DNA of 5,972 bases from Gammaproteobacteria bacterium (lineage in GTDB: Bacteria; Pseudomonadota; Gammaproteobacteria; SZUA-21), in NCBI GenBank assembly GCA_027021095.1, contig JALUUZ010000549.1, positions 1 through 5,972 of the forward strand, written 5' to 3'. The position numbers and the translations under genes were made by a program. A model generated the notes under the pieces. That model did not search any database. It had not been told where the DNA came from and saw only the letters and a list, made by a program, of their open reading frames with translations. Below, piece by piece: positions 1 to 5,940 of this stretch (the first letter of the stretch is position 1; each line of letters opens with the position of its first letter).

Positions 1-248
1 CCGAACTCCTTGTCGTCGCGGTCGGCAAACCGGGAATAGTCAAGGCGGAATGGGTCCGGCCCGGGGCGATCGTCATCGACATCGGCATCAACCGCACGAG
101 TGACGGAAAACTGGTCGGTGATATCGAGTCCGAGGGACTGATGCAGCGCGCCGCCTGGGTTACCCCGGTGCCCGGCGGAGTCGGCCCGATGACGATTGCG
201 ATACTGCTGCAGAATACACTCGAAGCAGCAAAACTGCGCACTCAATAG
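1..248 (+). CDS. folD: FolD, methylenetetrahydrofolate dehydrogenase/cyclohydrolase (5' truncated by window)
   Basis: This is the C-terminal 81 residues of the bifunctional cytoplasmic enzyme that interconverts 5,10-methylene-THF, 5,10-methenyl-THF and 10-formyl-THF in one-carbon metabolism. The first full codon is at position 3 and the stop is TAG at 246-248. The fragment reads as the end of the NAD(P)-binding domain: VVAVGKPG, then GAIVIDIGIN, and the family signature TPVPGGVGPMT near the C-terminus. The full protein is usually about 285-290 residues, so roughly 70 percent lies outside the window, including the catalytic lysine region. The gene converges on the exported-protein gene and overlaps its last 7 bp. 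Identification is firm; nothing can be said about its start or promoter. Confidence 0.96.
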   Translation, partial: ELLVVAVGKPGIVKAEWVRPGAIVIDIGINRTSDGKLVGDIESEGLMQRAAWVTPVPGGVGPMTIAILLQNTLEAAKLRTQ

Positions 249-883
249 GGCTCGAAATCCTTACCGATCTTTTTGACCACCCCTTTGAAACACATTTTAT
301 ACGGCACCGACGCCATGATTTTCTCGGCATGAGGCCCGCCGTTGATCAGCATGTCCTCGAACATCCTGTGCACGACTGTCTTGCCTTTGTAGATACCTTC
401 ACACTGTTCGTAGATCAGGTCACCACTGGCATCGAACTGCCTGAAACCATGCATCTTGCCCGAGTAACCATGGAAATTGATCAGTGTCTGCACCGGTGAA
501 TTACGGTACTCCGGCAGGTAAGTCACCGAATAGTCGCGAACGATCCTGCCCTGCTTGTCACGTACATAGATCTCGATCGAATGCAGGTTCTTTGGGTTCT
601 TACGCTCCCAATGAATCTTGCTGATCAACTTACCGGTTTTCTTGTCGTAATATTTCTCTTCCTTGAAATAGCGCGGATGTGTCGAATAACCACCGATCTT
701 CGATTTCACTTCGACCTGCCTGCCCTTGATCAGTTTTCGATGCAACGCCAGCAACTTGTCCGCGAAGCTGTTCCACTTCCTGATGTGGGTTTTGTCTTCC
801 TTCATCGTCCCCTTGCTGGCCGCCACACTGCCGCCCACGACACTGGCTGCCAACACTATAACAATACCACTACGAATCCACAT
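242..883 (-). CDS. Uncharacterised exported (probably periplasmic) protein, 213 aa
   Basis: I do not recognise this protein. The ATG at 883 is chosen because an AGGAG lies 9 nt upstream (893-897) and because the N-terminus is then a good Sec signal peptide: basic start MWIRSG, hydrophobic residues 7-18, and a signal peptidase I-like V-A-A at 20-22. The reading frame stays open 300 nt further upstream, but that stretch overlaps cysS and lacks signal-peptide character. The mature part is lysine- and tyrosine-rich. It contains three spaced units of the form D-x-x-(T)-G-x-(L/I)-(I/V) at about residues 80-90, 109-118 and 151-160, which look like beta-hairpin turns of MORN- or RHS-like strand repeats; this is inference from pattern only. 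Cysteines 161 and 198 could form a disulfide. No lipobox, transmembrane anchor or catalytic motif is seen. It lies 208 bp behind cysS on the same strand, with no clear terminator between, and its end overlaps the end of folD. Confidence 0.8.
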   Translation of the reverse strand: MWIRSGIVIVLAASVVGGSVAASKGTMKEDKTHIRKWNSFADKLLALHRKLIKGRQVEVKSKIGGYSTHPRYFKEEKYYDKKTGKLISKIHWERKNPKNLHSIEIYVRDKQGRIVRDYSVTYLPEYRNSPVQTLINFHGYSGKMHGFRQFDASGDLIYEQCEGIYKGKTVVHRMFEDMLINGGPHAEKIMASVPYKMCFKGVVKKIGKDFEPY

Positions 884-892
884 AGATACAAG

Positions 893-897
893 CTCCT
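893..897 (-). promoter_or_regulatory. Ribosome binding site deciding the start of the exported protein gene
   Basis: AGGAG on the minus strand, 9 nt before the ATG at 883. It supports the 213-residue start over the longer in-frame alternative at 1183, which lies inside cysS. Confidence 0.7.
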
Positions 898-1091
898 GTT
901 TTATAGAATACAAGGACACTCTGCGTTCAGCAGAGATTCCCGGGCTAAAGTATGGCCTGGAAACCTCATTTGAAATCAGGGGGTTACAAAGCCATTGCGC
1001 GGACAGTGAACACCCTCTTAACCTTCGGTCTCCTGAATTGACTGCCTGGCTGAAAAACAGTTCCTTGTAGTGCCCCAAAAACAAGCAAATA

Positions 1092-2507
1092 TTATTCCCT
1101 GCGCCAGGTCGTGCCCCCTGCCCCGTCTTCGAGCACGATCCCCTTTTCCGCCAGCAGGTCACGGATACGATCGGCTTCGGCAAAATCCCGTCTATCCCGT
1201 GCGTGATTGCGCTGCACGATCAACTCTTCGATTTCCTCGTCCTTAAACCCTGGTGCGGCCGCCGAACCGCGCTGAAGATAGTCTACCGGGTCCGCCTGCA
1301 GCAACCCGAGAATCGCGCCCAGCCGTTTGAGTTCCAGCGCATACGCCGCGGCCTGTGAAGGCTCTGTCGTCCGGCAGCGGTTCACCTGCTTTGCCAGCTG
1401 AAACAGCACTGCCAACGCATCGGCGGTATTGAAATCATCGTCCATCGCCTGATTGAATTGCTCGGCATAGTGAGTATCTTTCAACGCAGCCGCCTGGTCA
1501 ATGTTCATGTCACGCAGCGCGGTATACAATGTCGTCAGCGCCGCCTTGCCTTTTTCGAGATTGTCCAGTGAATAATTCAACGGGCTGCGATAATGGCTGT
1601 TGAGTATAAAAAACCGGATCTCCTCGGGCTGATAAAGCTTGAGCAGTTCACGCACGGTAAAGAAATTACCCAGCGATTTCGACATTTTCTCGAACTCTTC
1701 GCCTGCCGCCCCGTCCTTTTTGACGTTGACGAAGCCGTTATGAATCCAATAGTTGACAGACTTCTCGCCGGTTGCCGCCTCGGTCTGCGCAATCTCGTTT
1801 TCATGGTGCGGAAACTTCAGATCCATCCCGCCACCATGGATATCGAAATGATTGCCCAGGCAACTGGTCGACATCGCTGAACACTCGATATGCCACCCGG
1901 GGCGTCCCGGCCCCCAAGGGGACGGCCAGCTGGGCTCTTCCGGTTTTGCACTCTTCCACAAGACGAAATCAGCCGGGCTCTTCTTGCCTTCGGCGAGCTC
2001 GACCCGGCTCCCGGCGATCTGCTCATCCAGATGACGGCCGGACAGCTTTCCATACGCCGCGAATTTTGCGACATCGTAATAGACATCGCCGTTCGCAAGC
2101 TGGTAGGTAAAACCTTTTTCCTCGAGCCTGGCAATCATGCCGATAATCTCATCCATCGATTGTGTCGCACGCGGCTCGATATCAGGCGGCAATACCCCAA
2201 GTGCGGCGCAGTCTTCGTGCATCGCGCCGATATAGCGCTCGGTCAGTGCCTGTATGGCTTCGCCGTTCTGCTGCGCACGATCGATAATCTTGTCATCGAT
2301 ATCAGTGATATTGCGCACATAGGTCACCTGGTAACCGCGTGCGCGCAGGTACCTGGCAATCACGTCGAACACCACCAGCACCCGTGCATGACCAAGATGA
2401 CAATAATCATAGACTGTCATCCCGCAGACATACATCCTGACCCTGCCTGGCTCGATCGGCACGAATTCTTCTTTTTGTTTGCTGAGACTGTTATAGATCT
2501 TTAGCAT
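1092..2507 (-). CDS. cysS: Cysteinyl-tRNA synthetase
   Basis: CysRS is a cytoplasmic class I synthetase that charges tRNA-Cys with cysteine. It is 471 residues long, against 461 in E. coli, and all landmarks are present. The HIGH motif is HLGH at 37-40. The zinc ligands fall at C28, C209, H234 and E238, exactly the E. coli numbering. The KMSKS loop is at 274-278, the DALR-type helical domain contains MDDDFNT at 355-361, and the C-terminal anticodon-binding segment ends in the typical LEDG-GTTWRR. About eight extra residues (roughly KDGAAGEE, 264-271) sit just before KMSKS compared with the E. coli enzyme. The start at 2507 matches the family N-terminus, but the Shine-Dalgarno is weak and distant (AGGGA about 13 nt upstream). 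It begins 27 bp after gltX stops, so the two are probably co-transcribed and translation may be partly coupled. Confidence 0.97.
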   Translation of the reverse strand: MLKIYNSLSKQKEEFVPIEPGRVRMYVCGMTVYDYCHLGHARVLVVFDVIARYLRARGYQVTYVRNITDIDDKIIDRAQQNGEAIQALTERYIGAMHEDCAALGVLPPDIEPRATQSMDEIIGMIARLEEKGFTYQLANGDVYYDVAKFAAYGKLSGRHLDEQIAGSRVELAEGKKSPADFVLWKSAKPEEPSWPSPWGPGRPGWHIECSAMSTSCLGNHFDIHGGGMDLKFPHHENEIAQTEAATGEKSVNYWIHNGFVNVKKDGAAGEEFEKMSKSLGNFFTVRELLKLYQPEEIRFFILNSHYRSPLNYSLDNLEKGKAALTTLYTALRDMNIDQAAALKDTHYAEQFNQAMDDDFNTADALAVLFQLAKQVNRCRTTEPSQAAAYALELKRLGAILGLLQADPVDYLQRGSAAAPGFKDEEIEELIVQRNHARDRRDFAEADRIRDLLAEKGIVLEDGAGGTTWRRE

Positions 2508-2534
2508 CTTTTTTCAGGCTTCCCTGTTTTCGAT

Positions 2535-3992
2535 TCAGCCGCCGGCCGCCAGCGCAGCAGCCAGTTCCAGCCTGCGCCTGATGCGCGCAGCGCCCAGCAG
2601 TTCCCACAACACCGCCATCTGCGGGCCCCGCGCCCAGTCACTGTTCCAGCCTTGGGCATAGAGTTCACCGGAAATCGCCGCGCGCAATGGCATATAGAGT
2701 TTTTTCCCCTTGGTTCCCGTCGCCGTGCCGACCGCGCCGGCAAACGACTTGAACTGATCCTGCGCATCCGCCAGGCTGGCGACCGCCGCCTGGAAGAAAC
2801 CGCTGCCAGCCTCACGAATGATGTTCTCGGCATCGGCAGCGTAGATTCCGGACTCACAAAACAGGTTGGCCGCCCAATCCAATGCATCGTCCGGCATGGT
2901 CAGATTGTCGCGCACGGCATGCACAAACGCATTGCGCCTTTCAGCCGGAACCAACTGAGTAATAGTCAGGCCGTCACGTTCGACAAGGCTCATCCACTGC
3001 CACAGCTGCTGGTCATCGGCGTGCAGAATCGCTTCATGCTGCCAGTGCAGCAACTGTTCCTCCTGAAAGTGCGCAGGTGCTTTGCCGAGATGCTGCAATT
3101 GAAAGTGCTGTGCCAGCGACTCCATGCTCATAAACGCTTCGTTTTCATAATGGTGCCCAAGACGCGCCAGGTAATTGACCACCCCCAACGGCAGGTAGCC
3201 CTGCTCACGCAGTTCACGCACACTCTTACTGCCATGGCGCTTCGACAATGGGGCACCATCCCCGCCAACGATCAGCGAGATATGCGCATACTCCGGTGGC
3301 TTCAACTCCAATGCCTCGAGCAGCATCTGCTGCCGGGGGGTATTGGTCAGATGGTCCTCGCCACGCAGCACATGGGTCACCCCCATCAACGCATCATCGA
3401 TCGCGTTGCTGAAAAAAAACGACGGTGAACCATCTGATTTACGAATGATAAAATCCCCGATGTCCTGGCAGCTGAACTCCTGCCTGCCACGCACCCCATC
3501 GATAAAACTTACACTGCCCTGCCTCGGCACCCGGAAACGCAGGGTAAAAGGCAACCCCCGCTGTTTTTTTGCCTCGACCTCCTGTGCCGACAGGCCTGCA
3601 CAGGTACCGGCATAGCGTGGAGGCCTGCCCGCCGAGCGCTGCAGCTTGCGCGAGACACTAAGCTCCTGCGCAGTACAAAAACAAGGATAAGCCATGCCTT
3701 TTTCCTGCAGCAATTCAAAGTACCGGGTATAGACTGCCGAGCGCTCCGACTGCAGGTACGGCCCCGCATCCCCCGACGCATCCGGCCCCTCGTCCCAGTC
3801 CAGGCCCAGCCAGCGCAGGTCCTCCATCAGCGCCTGCTGGTAGACCGTTTCGCTGCGTTCCAGGTCAGTATCTTCGATACGCAACAGAAACCTGCCCTGC
3901 TGTGCATGGGCTGCAAGCCAGTTGAACAATGCTGTCCTGACATTGCCCAGGTGGATGTAGCCGGTCGGACTCGGGGCGAAACGTGTCTTCAT
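2535..3992 (-). CDS. gltX: Glutamyl-tRNA synthetase (GluRS; possibly a GluRS2-type enzyme)
   Basis: GluRS is a cytoplasmic class I synthetase attaching glutamate to tRNA-Glu, and in some bacteria to tRNA-Gln. The start at 3992 gives the family N-terminus MKTRFAPSPTGYIHLGN with a GGGGG ribosome site 7 nt upstream. The frame is open 243 nt further upstream, but that part looks unlike any GluRS. Landmarks are the HIGH-type HLGN at 14-17, RIEDTD at 38-43, RGEDH at 210-214, the KMSKS-type LSKRHG at 249-254, and a C-terminal helical anticodon-binding region to residue 485. That full length separates it from the roughly 300-residue Glu-Q-RS (GluQ/YadB). The zinc site keeps C104, C106, Y127 and C131, but the fourth CxH ligand position is Gly133. 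The neighbours are those of Pseudomonas glnS (ppiB on one side, cysS on the other), raising the possibility that this enzyme feeds tRNA-Gln. Whether it is tRNA-Glu specific, non-discriminating or tRNA-Gln specific cannot be read from the sequence. Confidence 0.94.
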   Translation of the reverse strand: MKTRFAPSPTGYIHLGNVRTALFNWLAAHAQQGRFLLRIEDTDLERSETVYQQALMEDLRWLGLDWDEGPDASGDAGPYLQSERSAVYTRYFELLQEKGMAYPCFCTAQELSVSRKLQRSAGRPPRYAGTCAGLSAQEVEAKKQRGLPFTLRFRVPRQGSVSFIDGVRGRQEFSCQDIGDFIIRKSDGSPSFFFSNAIDDALMGVTHVLRGEDHLTNTPRQQMLLEALELKPPEYAHISLIVGGDGAPLSKRHGSKSVRELREQGYLPLGVVNYLARLGHHYENEAFMSMESLAQHFQLQHLGKAPAHFQEEQLLHWQHEAILHADDQQLWQWMSLVERDGLTITQLVPAERRNAFVHAVRDNLTMPDDALDWAANLFCESGIYAADAENIIREAGSGFFQAAVASLADAQDQFKSFAGAVGTATGTKGKKLYMPLRAAISGELYAQGWNSDWARGPQMAVLWELLGAARIRRRLELAAALAAGG

Positions 3993-4188
3993 GAGACAGC
4001 CCCCGGTATCAGGTCTGCCAACCCAGCTGCAGCCGGTTCCCGAAGCGATGCCGGAGCTCGCCGCTGACCAGGCTCCGCAGTGCACGGGAACTCCAGAAAA
4101 TAACCGGCAAGCAATTGATTTATAAGTAAAATAACATGTCTCCTTTGATTTGCTCCATACCGACGATGCATGGCGTCGAAAGCCGCTG

Positions 4189-4194
4189 ATTATA
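4189..4194 (-). promoter_or_regulatory. Candidate -10 box for gltX-cysS
   Basis: The minus strand reads TATAAT here, as part of the palindrome ATTATAAT. The position 17 bp upstream holds ATCGGT, a poor -35, so the call rests on the perfect -10 and its place in a divergent region. Transcription from it would give a leader of roughly 190 nt before the gltX ATG. Confidence 0.4.
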
Positions 4195-4291
4195 ATACAG
4201 ATCGCAAACCCACCGATAGTCCGGAAACCGGCCACAGGTACAAAACGACGAATGCGCAGTCGGCAGGTATGCCGCGGCGAATGATCCGGTG

Positions 4292-4297
4292 TATAAT
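4292..4297 (+). promoter_or_regulatory. Candidate -10 box for ppiB-lpxH
   Basis: Perfect TATAAT 34 bp before the ppiB ATG, which would give a 5' leader of about 28 nt that just holds the ribosome site. No good -35 is seen at 16-18 bp spacing. TG lies directly before the hexamer, without the single spacer base of a classical extended -10. A second TATAAT at 4191-4196 could serve as an additional upstream promoter. Confidence 0.55.
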
Positions 4298-4320
4298 GCC
4301 GGGTCTTTCACCTGAAATTC

Positions 4321-4325
4321 AAGGA
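4321..4325 (+). promoter_or_regulatory. Ribosome binding site of ppiB
   Basis: AAGGA, 6 nt before the ATG at 4332. It favours the 172-residue cytoplasmic start over the in-frame ATG at 4170, which would add 54 residues with no cyclophilin similarity and read through the TATAAT boxes. Confidence 0.75.
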
Positions 4326-4331
4326 AAACCG

Positions 4332-4850
4332 ATGCAATTCGAACTGACGACCAACCATGGAAAAATGCTGCTCGAACTTTACCCAGACAAAGCCCCGAAA
4401 ACCGTTGAGAACTTTGCTGCGTACGCCTCCGCAGGACACTTCGATGGTACGCTGTTTCATCGGGTGATCAAAGGGTTCATGGTACAGGGTGGCGGCTTCG
4501 AGCCGGGAATGAAACAGAAACCCACCAATGCGCCGATCGCCAATGAAGCCAACAACGGGCTGAAAAACGAGTATGCCACGATCGCGATGGCTCGCACCTC
4601 CGACCCGCATTCCGCGACCTCGCAGTTTTTTATCAATGTCAAGAACAACGACTTTCTGGATTTCACCAGCGAATCTCCCTCGGGCTGGGGTTACTGCGTG
4701 TTCGGCAAGGTCATCGAAGGGACTGACGTACTCGACAACATCGCCGCGGTCAAAACCACCTCACGTGCCGGACATCAGGATGTACCGGAAGAAGACGTGA
4801 TCATCGAATCGATCAAACTGCGTACCGAAACCGATCCCAACGCAGACTGA
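4332..4850 (+). CDS. ppiB: Cytoplasmic peptidyl-prolyl cis-trans isomerase B (cyclophilin)
   Basis: This single-domain cyclophilin catalyses cis-trans isomerisation of X-Pro bonds during protein folding. The 172-residue length is close to the 164 of E. coli PpiB, and there is no signal peptide, so it should be cytoplasmic (PpiB rather than the periplasmic PpiA type). The active-site strand LFHRVIKGFMVQGG is intact, with catalytic-pocket residues R44, F49 and Q52. MARTSDPHSATSQFFIN and GWGYCVFGKV follow as in other bacterial cyclophilins. The segment NNDFLDF carries phenylalanine where cyclosporin-sensitive eukaryotic enzymes have tryptophan, as expected for bacterial PpiB. The ATG at 4332 has an AAGGA 6 nt upstream and a perfect TATAAT 34 bp upstream. 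It is the first gene of a probable ppiB-lpxH operon, divergent from gltX-cysS. Confidence 0.96.
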   Translation: MQFELTTNHGKMLLELYPDKAPKTVENFAAYASAGHFDGTLFHRVIKGFMVQGGGFEPGMKQKPTNAPIANEANNGLKNEYATIAMARTSDPHSATSQFFINVKNNDFLDFTSESPSGWGYCVFGKVIEGTDVLDNIAAVKTTSRAGHQDVPEEDVIIESIKLRTETDPNAD

Positions 4851-4883
4851 CCGAACCCTGAAACTCTCCAGATCTGATCAGCC

Positions 4884-5609
4884 ATGGCGACAGAGCAGGT
4901 ACTCTTTATCTCTGACCTCCACCTCGACAGTCAGGACCCAAAGACGCTACAGCTGTTTACCGACTTTCTTGAGCGTCAGGCACGCCACGCCGGCAGCCTG
5001 TATATTCTTGGCGACCTGTTCGAGGTCTGGCTTGGAGACGATGACGACTCAACGTTCAATCGCACCGTCATCCAGCTGTTGCGTGCACTATCGGATTCAG
5101 GCGTGGACCTGTATTTTATGCACGGCAACCGTGATTTTCTGATCGGCGAACACTTTGCTGCACAAGCTGGATGCCGACTGATCGAAGATCCAACCCGCCT
5201 TACACTGTTCGGGCACAGGCTGCTGCTGATGCACGGCGACACACTGTGCACCGGCGATACACAATACCAGCAGTACCGGAAAATGGTGCGCTCGACGGCC
5301 TGGCAACAACAGGTACTGGCTAAATCGCTCGACCAGCGCCGGCTTCTCGCGGCACAGATACGCGAACAAAGCCTGCAACAGGGCCAGTCGAAAACCTACG
5401 AAATCATGGATGTCGAACACAAAACCGTGCTCGACACGCTGCGGCAACACCAGGTAGACTACCTGATACATGGTCATACCCACCGTCTCAACCAGCATCA
5501 AGAAAAATACGACAACCATCAAGCCACACGCATCGTCCTCGGTGACTGGCAGACAGCGCCCAGTTATCTGCTTTTCAGTGAAGAACAGGTCAGCCTGCAC
5601 AGGTTGTAA
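4884..5609 (+). CDS. lpxH: UDP-2,3-diacylglucosamine diphosphatase LpxH
   Basis: LpxH is a peripheral membrane, Mn-dependent metallophosphoesterase that hydrolyses UDP-2,3-diacylglucosamine to lipid X and UMP in lipid A synthesis. At 241 residues it matches the usual length of about 240. The metal and catalytic motifs are complete: D11-L-H13, GDLFEVW with D44, GNRD with N82 and R83, H117 in LLLMHGD, and HGHTH with H198 and H200. These align with E. coli D8, H10, D41, N79, H114, H195 and H197 at a constant offset of 3. The start at 4884 gives the normal short N-terminus before FISDLHL. No Shine-Dalgarno is visible in the 33 bp after the ppiB stop, so translation may depend on reinitiation after ppiB or on an unusual site. 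The stop at 5607-5609 lies inside a 13-bp sequence that is nearly repeated at 5961-5972, beyond the downstream repeat element. Confidence 0.96.
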   Translation: MATEQVLFISDLHLDSQDPKTLQLFTDFLERQARHAGSLYILGDLFEVWLGDDDDSTFNRTVIQLLRALSDSGVDLYFMHGNRDFLIGEHFAAQAGCRLIEDPTRLTLFGHRLLLMHGDTLCTGDTQYQQYRKMVRSTAWQQQVLAKSLDQRRLLAAQIREQSLQQGQSKTYEIMDVEHKTVLDTLRQHQVDYLIHGHTHRLNQHQEKYDNHQATRIVLGDWQTAPSYLLFSEEQVSLHRL

Positions 5610-5612
5610 AGC
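5600..5612 (+). repeat. Left copy of a 12-13 bp direct repeat, over the lpxH stop codon
   Basis: CAGGTTGTAAAGC here and CAGGTGTAAAGC at 5961-5972 are identical except for one T. The copies sit exactly at the two edges of the repeat element, as a target-site duplication would. The left copy includes the last LpxH codons and its TAA. Chance similarity is not excluded, and the right copy runs to the window end. Confidence 0.45.
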
Positions 5613-5613
5613 T

Positions 5614-5676
5614 AGCCCGCATTGCTCACCACCGTTCGTCGCGAGACGGAGCAAGGGTATGGCCTGGCTGGCTTTC
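5614..5676 (+). repeat. Left arm of imperfect long inverted repeat
   Basis: This 63-nt arm pairs with 5781-5842. The first 24 bases match at about 21 positions, the middle has diverged, and the last 14 match perfectly. The loop between the arms is 104 nt and contains the hairpin at 5704-5720. Confidence 0.75.
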
Positions 5677-5699
5677 GCGACCGAGGAGCGCGCAGGCAA

Positions 5700-5720
5700 G
5701 TAGGGTGCGTTGTACGCACC
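5700..5720 (+). repeat. Hairpin repeat unit 1 (GGTGCGT/ACGCACC)
   Basis: A perfect 7-bp stem (5704-5710 with 5714-5720) and a TGT loop, preceded by GTAG. It is an inverted copy of the unit at 5941-5960, differing by a single base insertion. Palindromes of this kind are typical of interspersed REP-like repeats. Confidence 0.75.
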
Positions 5721-5780
5721 GCCACCACGACAAATCGCATCACGCGAAGAGGGTTTTACACGCTGGCTCGCCGACAGAGT

Positions 5781-5842
5781 GAAAGCCAGCCAGGGCGTGC
5801 CATTGGGCCGTCGCAGTAGAAGGGTGGTGAGAAAGGCGGGCT
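5781..5842 (-). repeat. Right arm of imperfect long inverted repeat
   Basis: The 62-nt partner of 5614-5676, one base shorter. Read on the minus strand it begins AGCCCGC, runs through CTCACCACC and ends CCTGGCTGGCTTTC. Confidence 0.75.
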
Positions 5843-5940
5843 GACCCAGAGGCGGCGCAGAAAAAAGCTTGCGGGCCGCGGGAGCATTCAGGCGGGGGTT
5901 GGCATTGTCACGACCGGTCAAGGCCATTCACACGGGATGT

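Larger units (their letters stand above)
3993..4331. other. Divergent control region between gltX and ppiB
   Basis: This 339-bp stretch has no convincing gene. Its half near ppiB holds two perfect TATAAT boxes (4191-4196 and 4292-4297 on the plus strand), neither with a good TTGACA partner at 16-18 bp. The first lies within the 8-bp palindrome ATTATAAT (4189-4196), so the minus strand also reads TATAAT, pointing at gltX. If gltX is transcribed from there, its leader is about 190 nt. The first part of that leader is AT-rich (about 4099-4150) and contains a 5-codon ORF (4137-4120, MLFYL) preceded by AAAGGAGA. The part next to gltX (3993-4080) is GC-rich with several short self-complementary stretches (for example GAGCTC and GCTGCAGC), but no stable attenuator-like hairpin with a U-tract. 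No tRNA or T-box features are seen. Confidence 0.6.

Noticed and set aside
900..905. TATAAA on the minus strand just before the exported-protein gene as a -10 box
   Set aside because: A start from it would fall at or inside the ribosome binding site, and the -35 position holds GAACGC.
884..1183. A 100-residue N-terminal extension of the exported protein starting at 1183
   Set aside because: It overlaps the end of cysS, has no ribosome site, and would bury a textbook signal peptide that follows an AGGAG at the right distance from the ATG at 883.
1890..2504. A 204-residue plus-strand frame inside cysS, and a similar 258-residue frame at 2652-3428 inside gltX
   Set aside because: Both are antisense shadows of strongly conserved synthetase genes and have no recognisable motifs or ribosome sites.
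3993..4100. A tRNA or T-box-like leader in the GC-rich part of the gltX upstream region
   Set aside because: No T-loop consensus, no cloverleaf pairing and no T-box sequence could be found on either strand, and T-boxes are not expected in this bacterial group.
3993..4235. An 81-residue N-terminal extension of GluRS
   Set aside because: The family begins at MKTRFAPSPTG. The extension has no similarity to synthetases and would read through the divergent promoter region.
4170..4331. A 54-residue N-terminal extension of PpiB
   Set aside because: It spans both TATAAT boxes and lacks a signal peptide or cyclophilin features; the ATG at 4332 has its own AAGGA.
5851..5880. A possible terminator: GCGGC/GCCGC stem at 5852-5879
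   Set aside because: The stem is only 5 bp with an 18-nt loop and is not followed by a T-run on either strand.
5097..5927. A long open frame on the minus strand through the repeat element and antisense to lpxH
   Set aside because: More than half is the antisense shadow of a clear lpxH gene. The remainder is the inverted-repeat element, whose open frame is more easily explained by GC-rich repeat sequence than by a protein.
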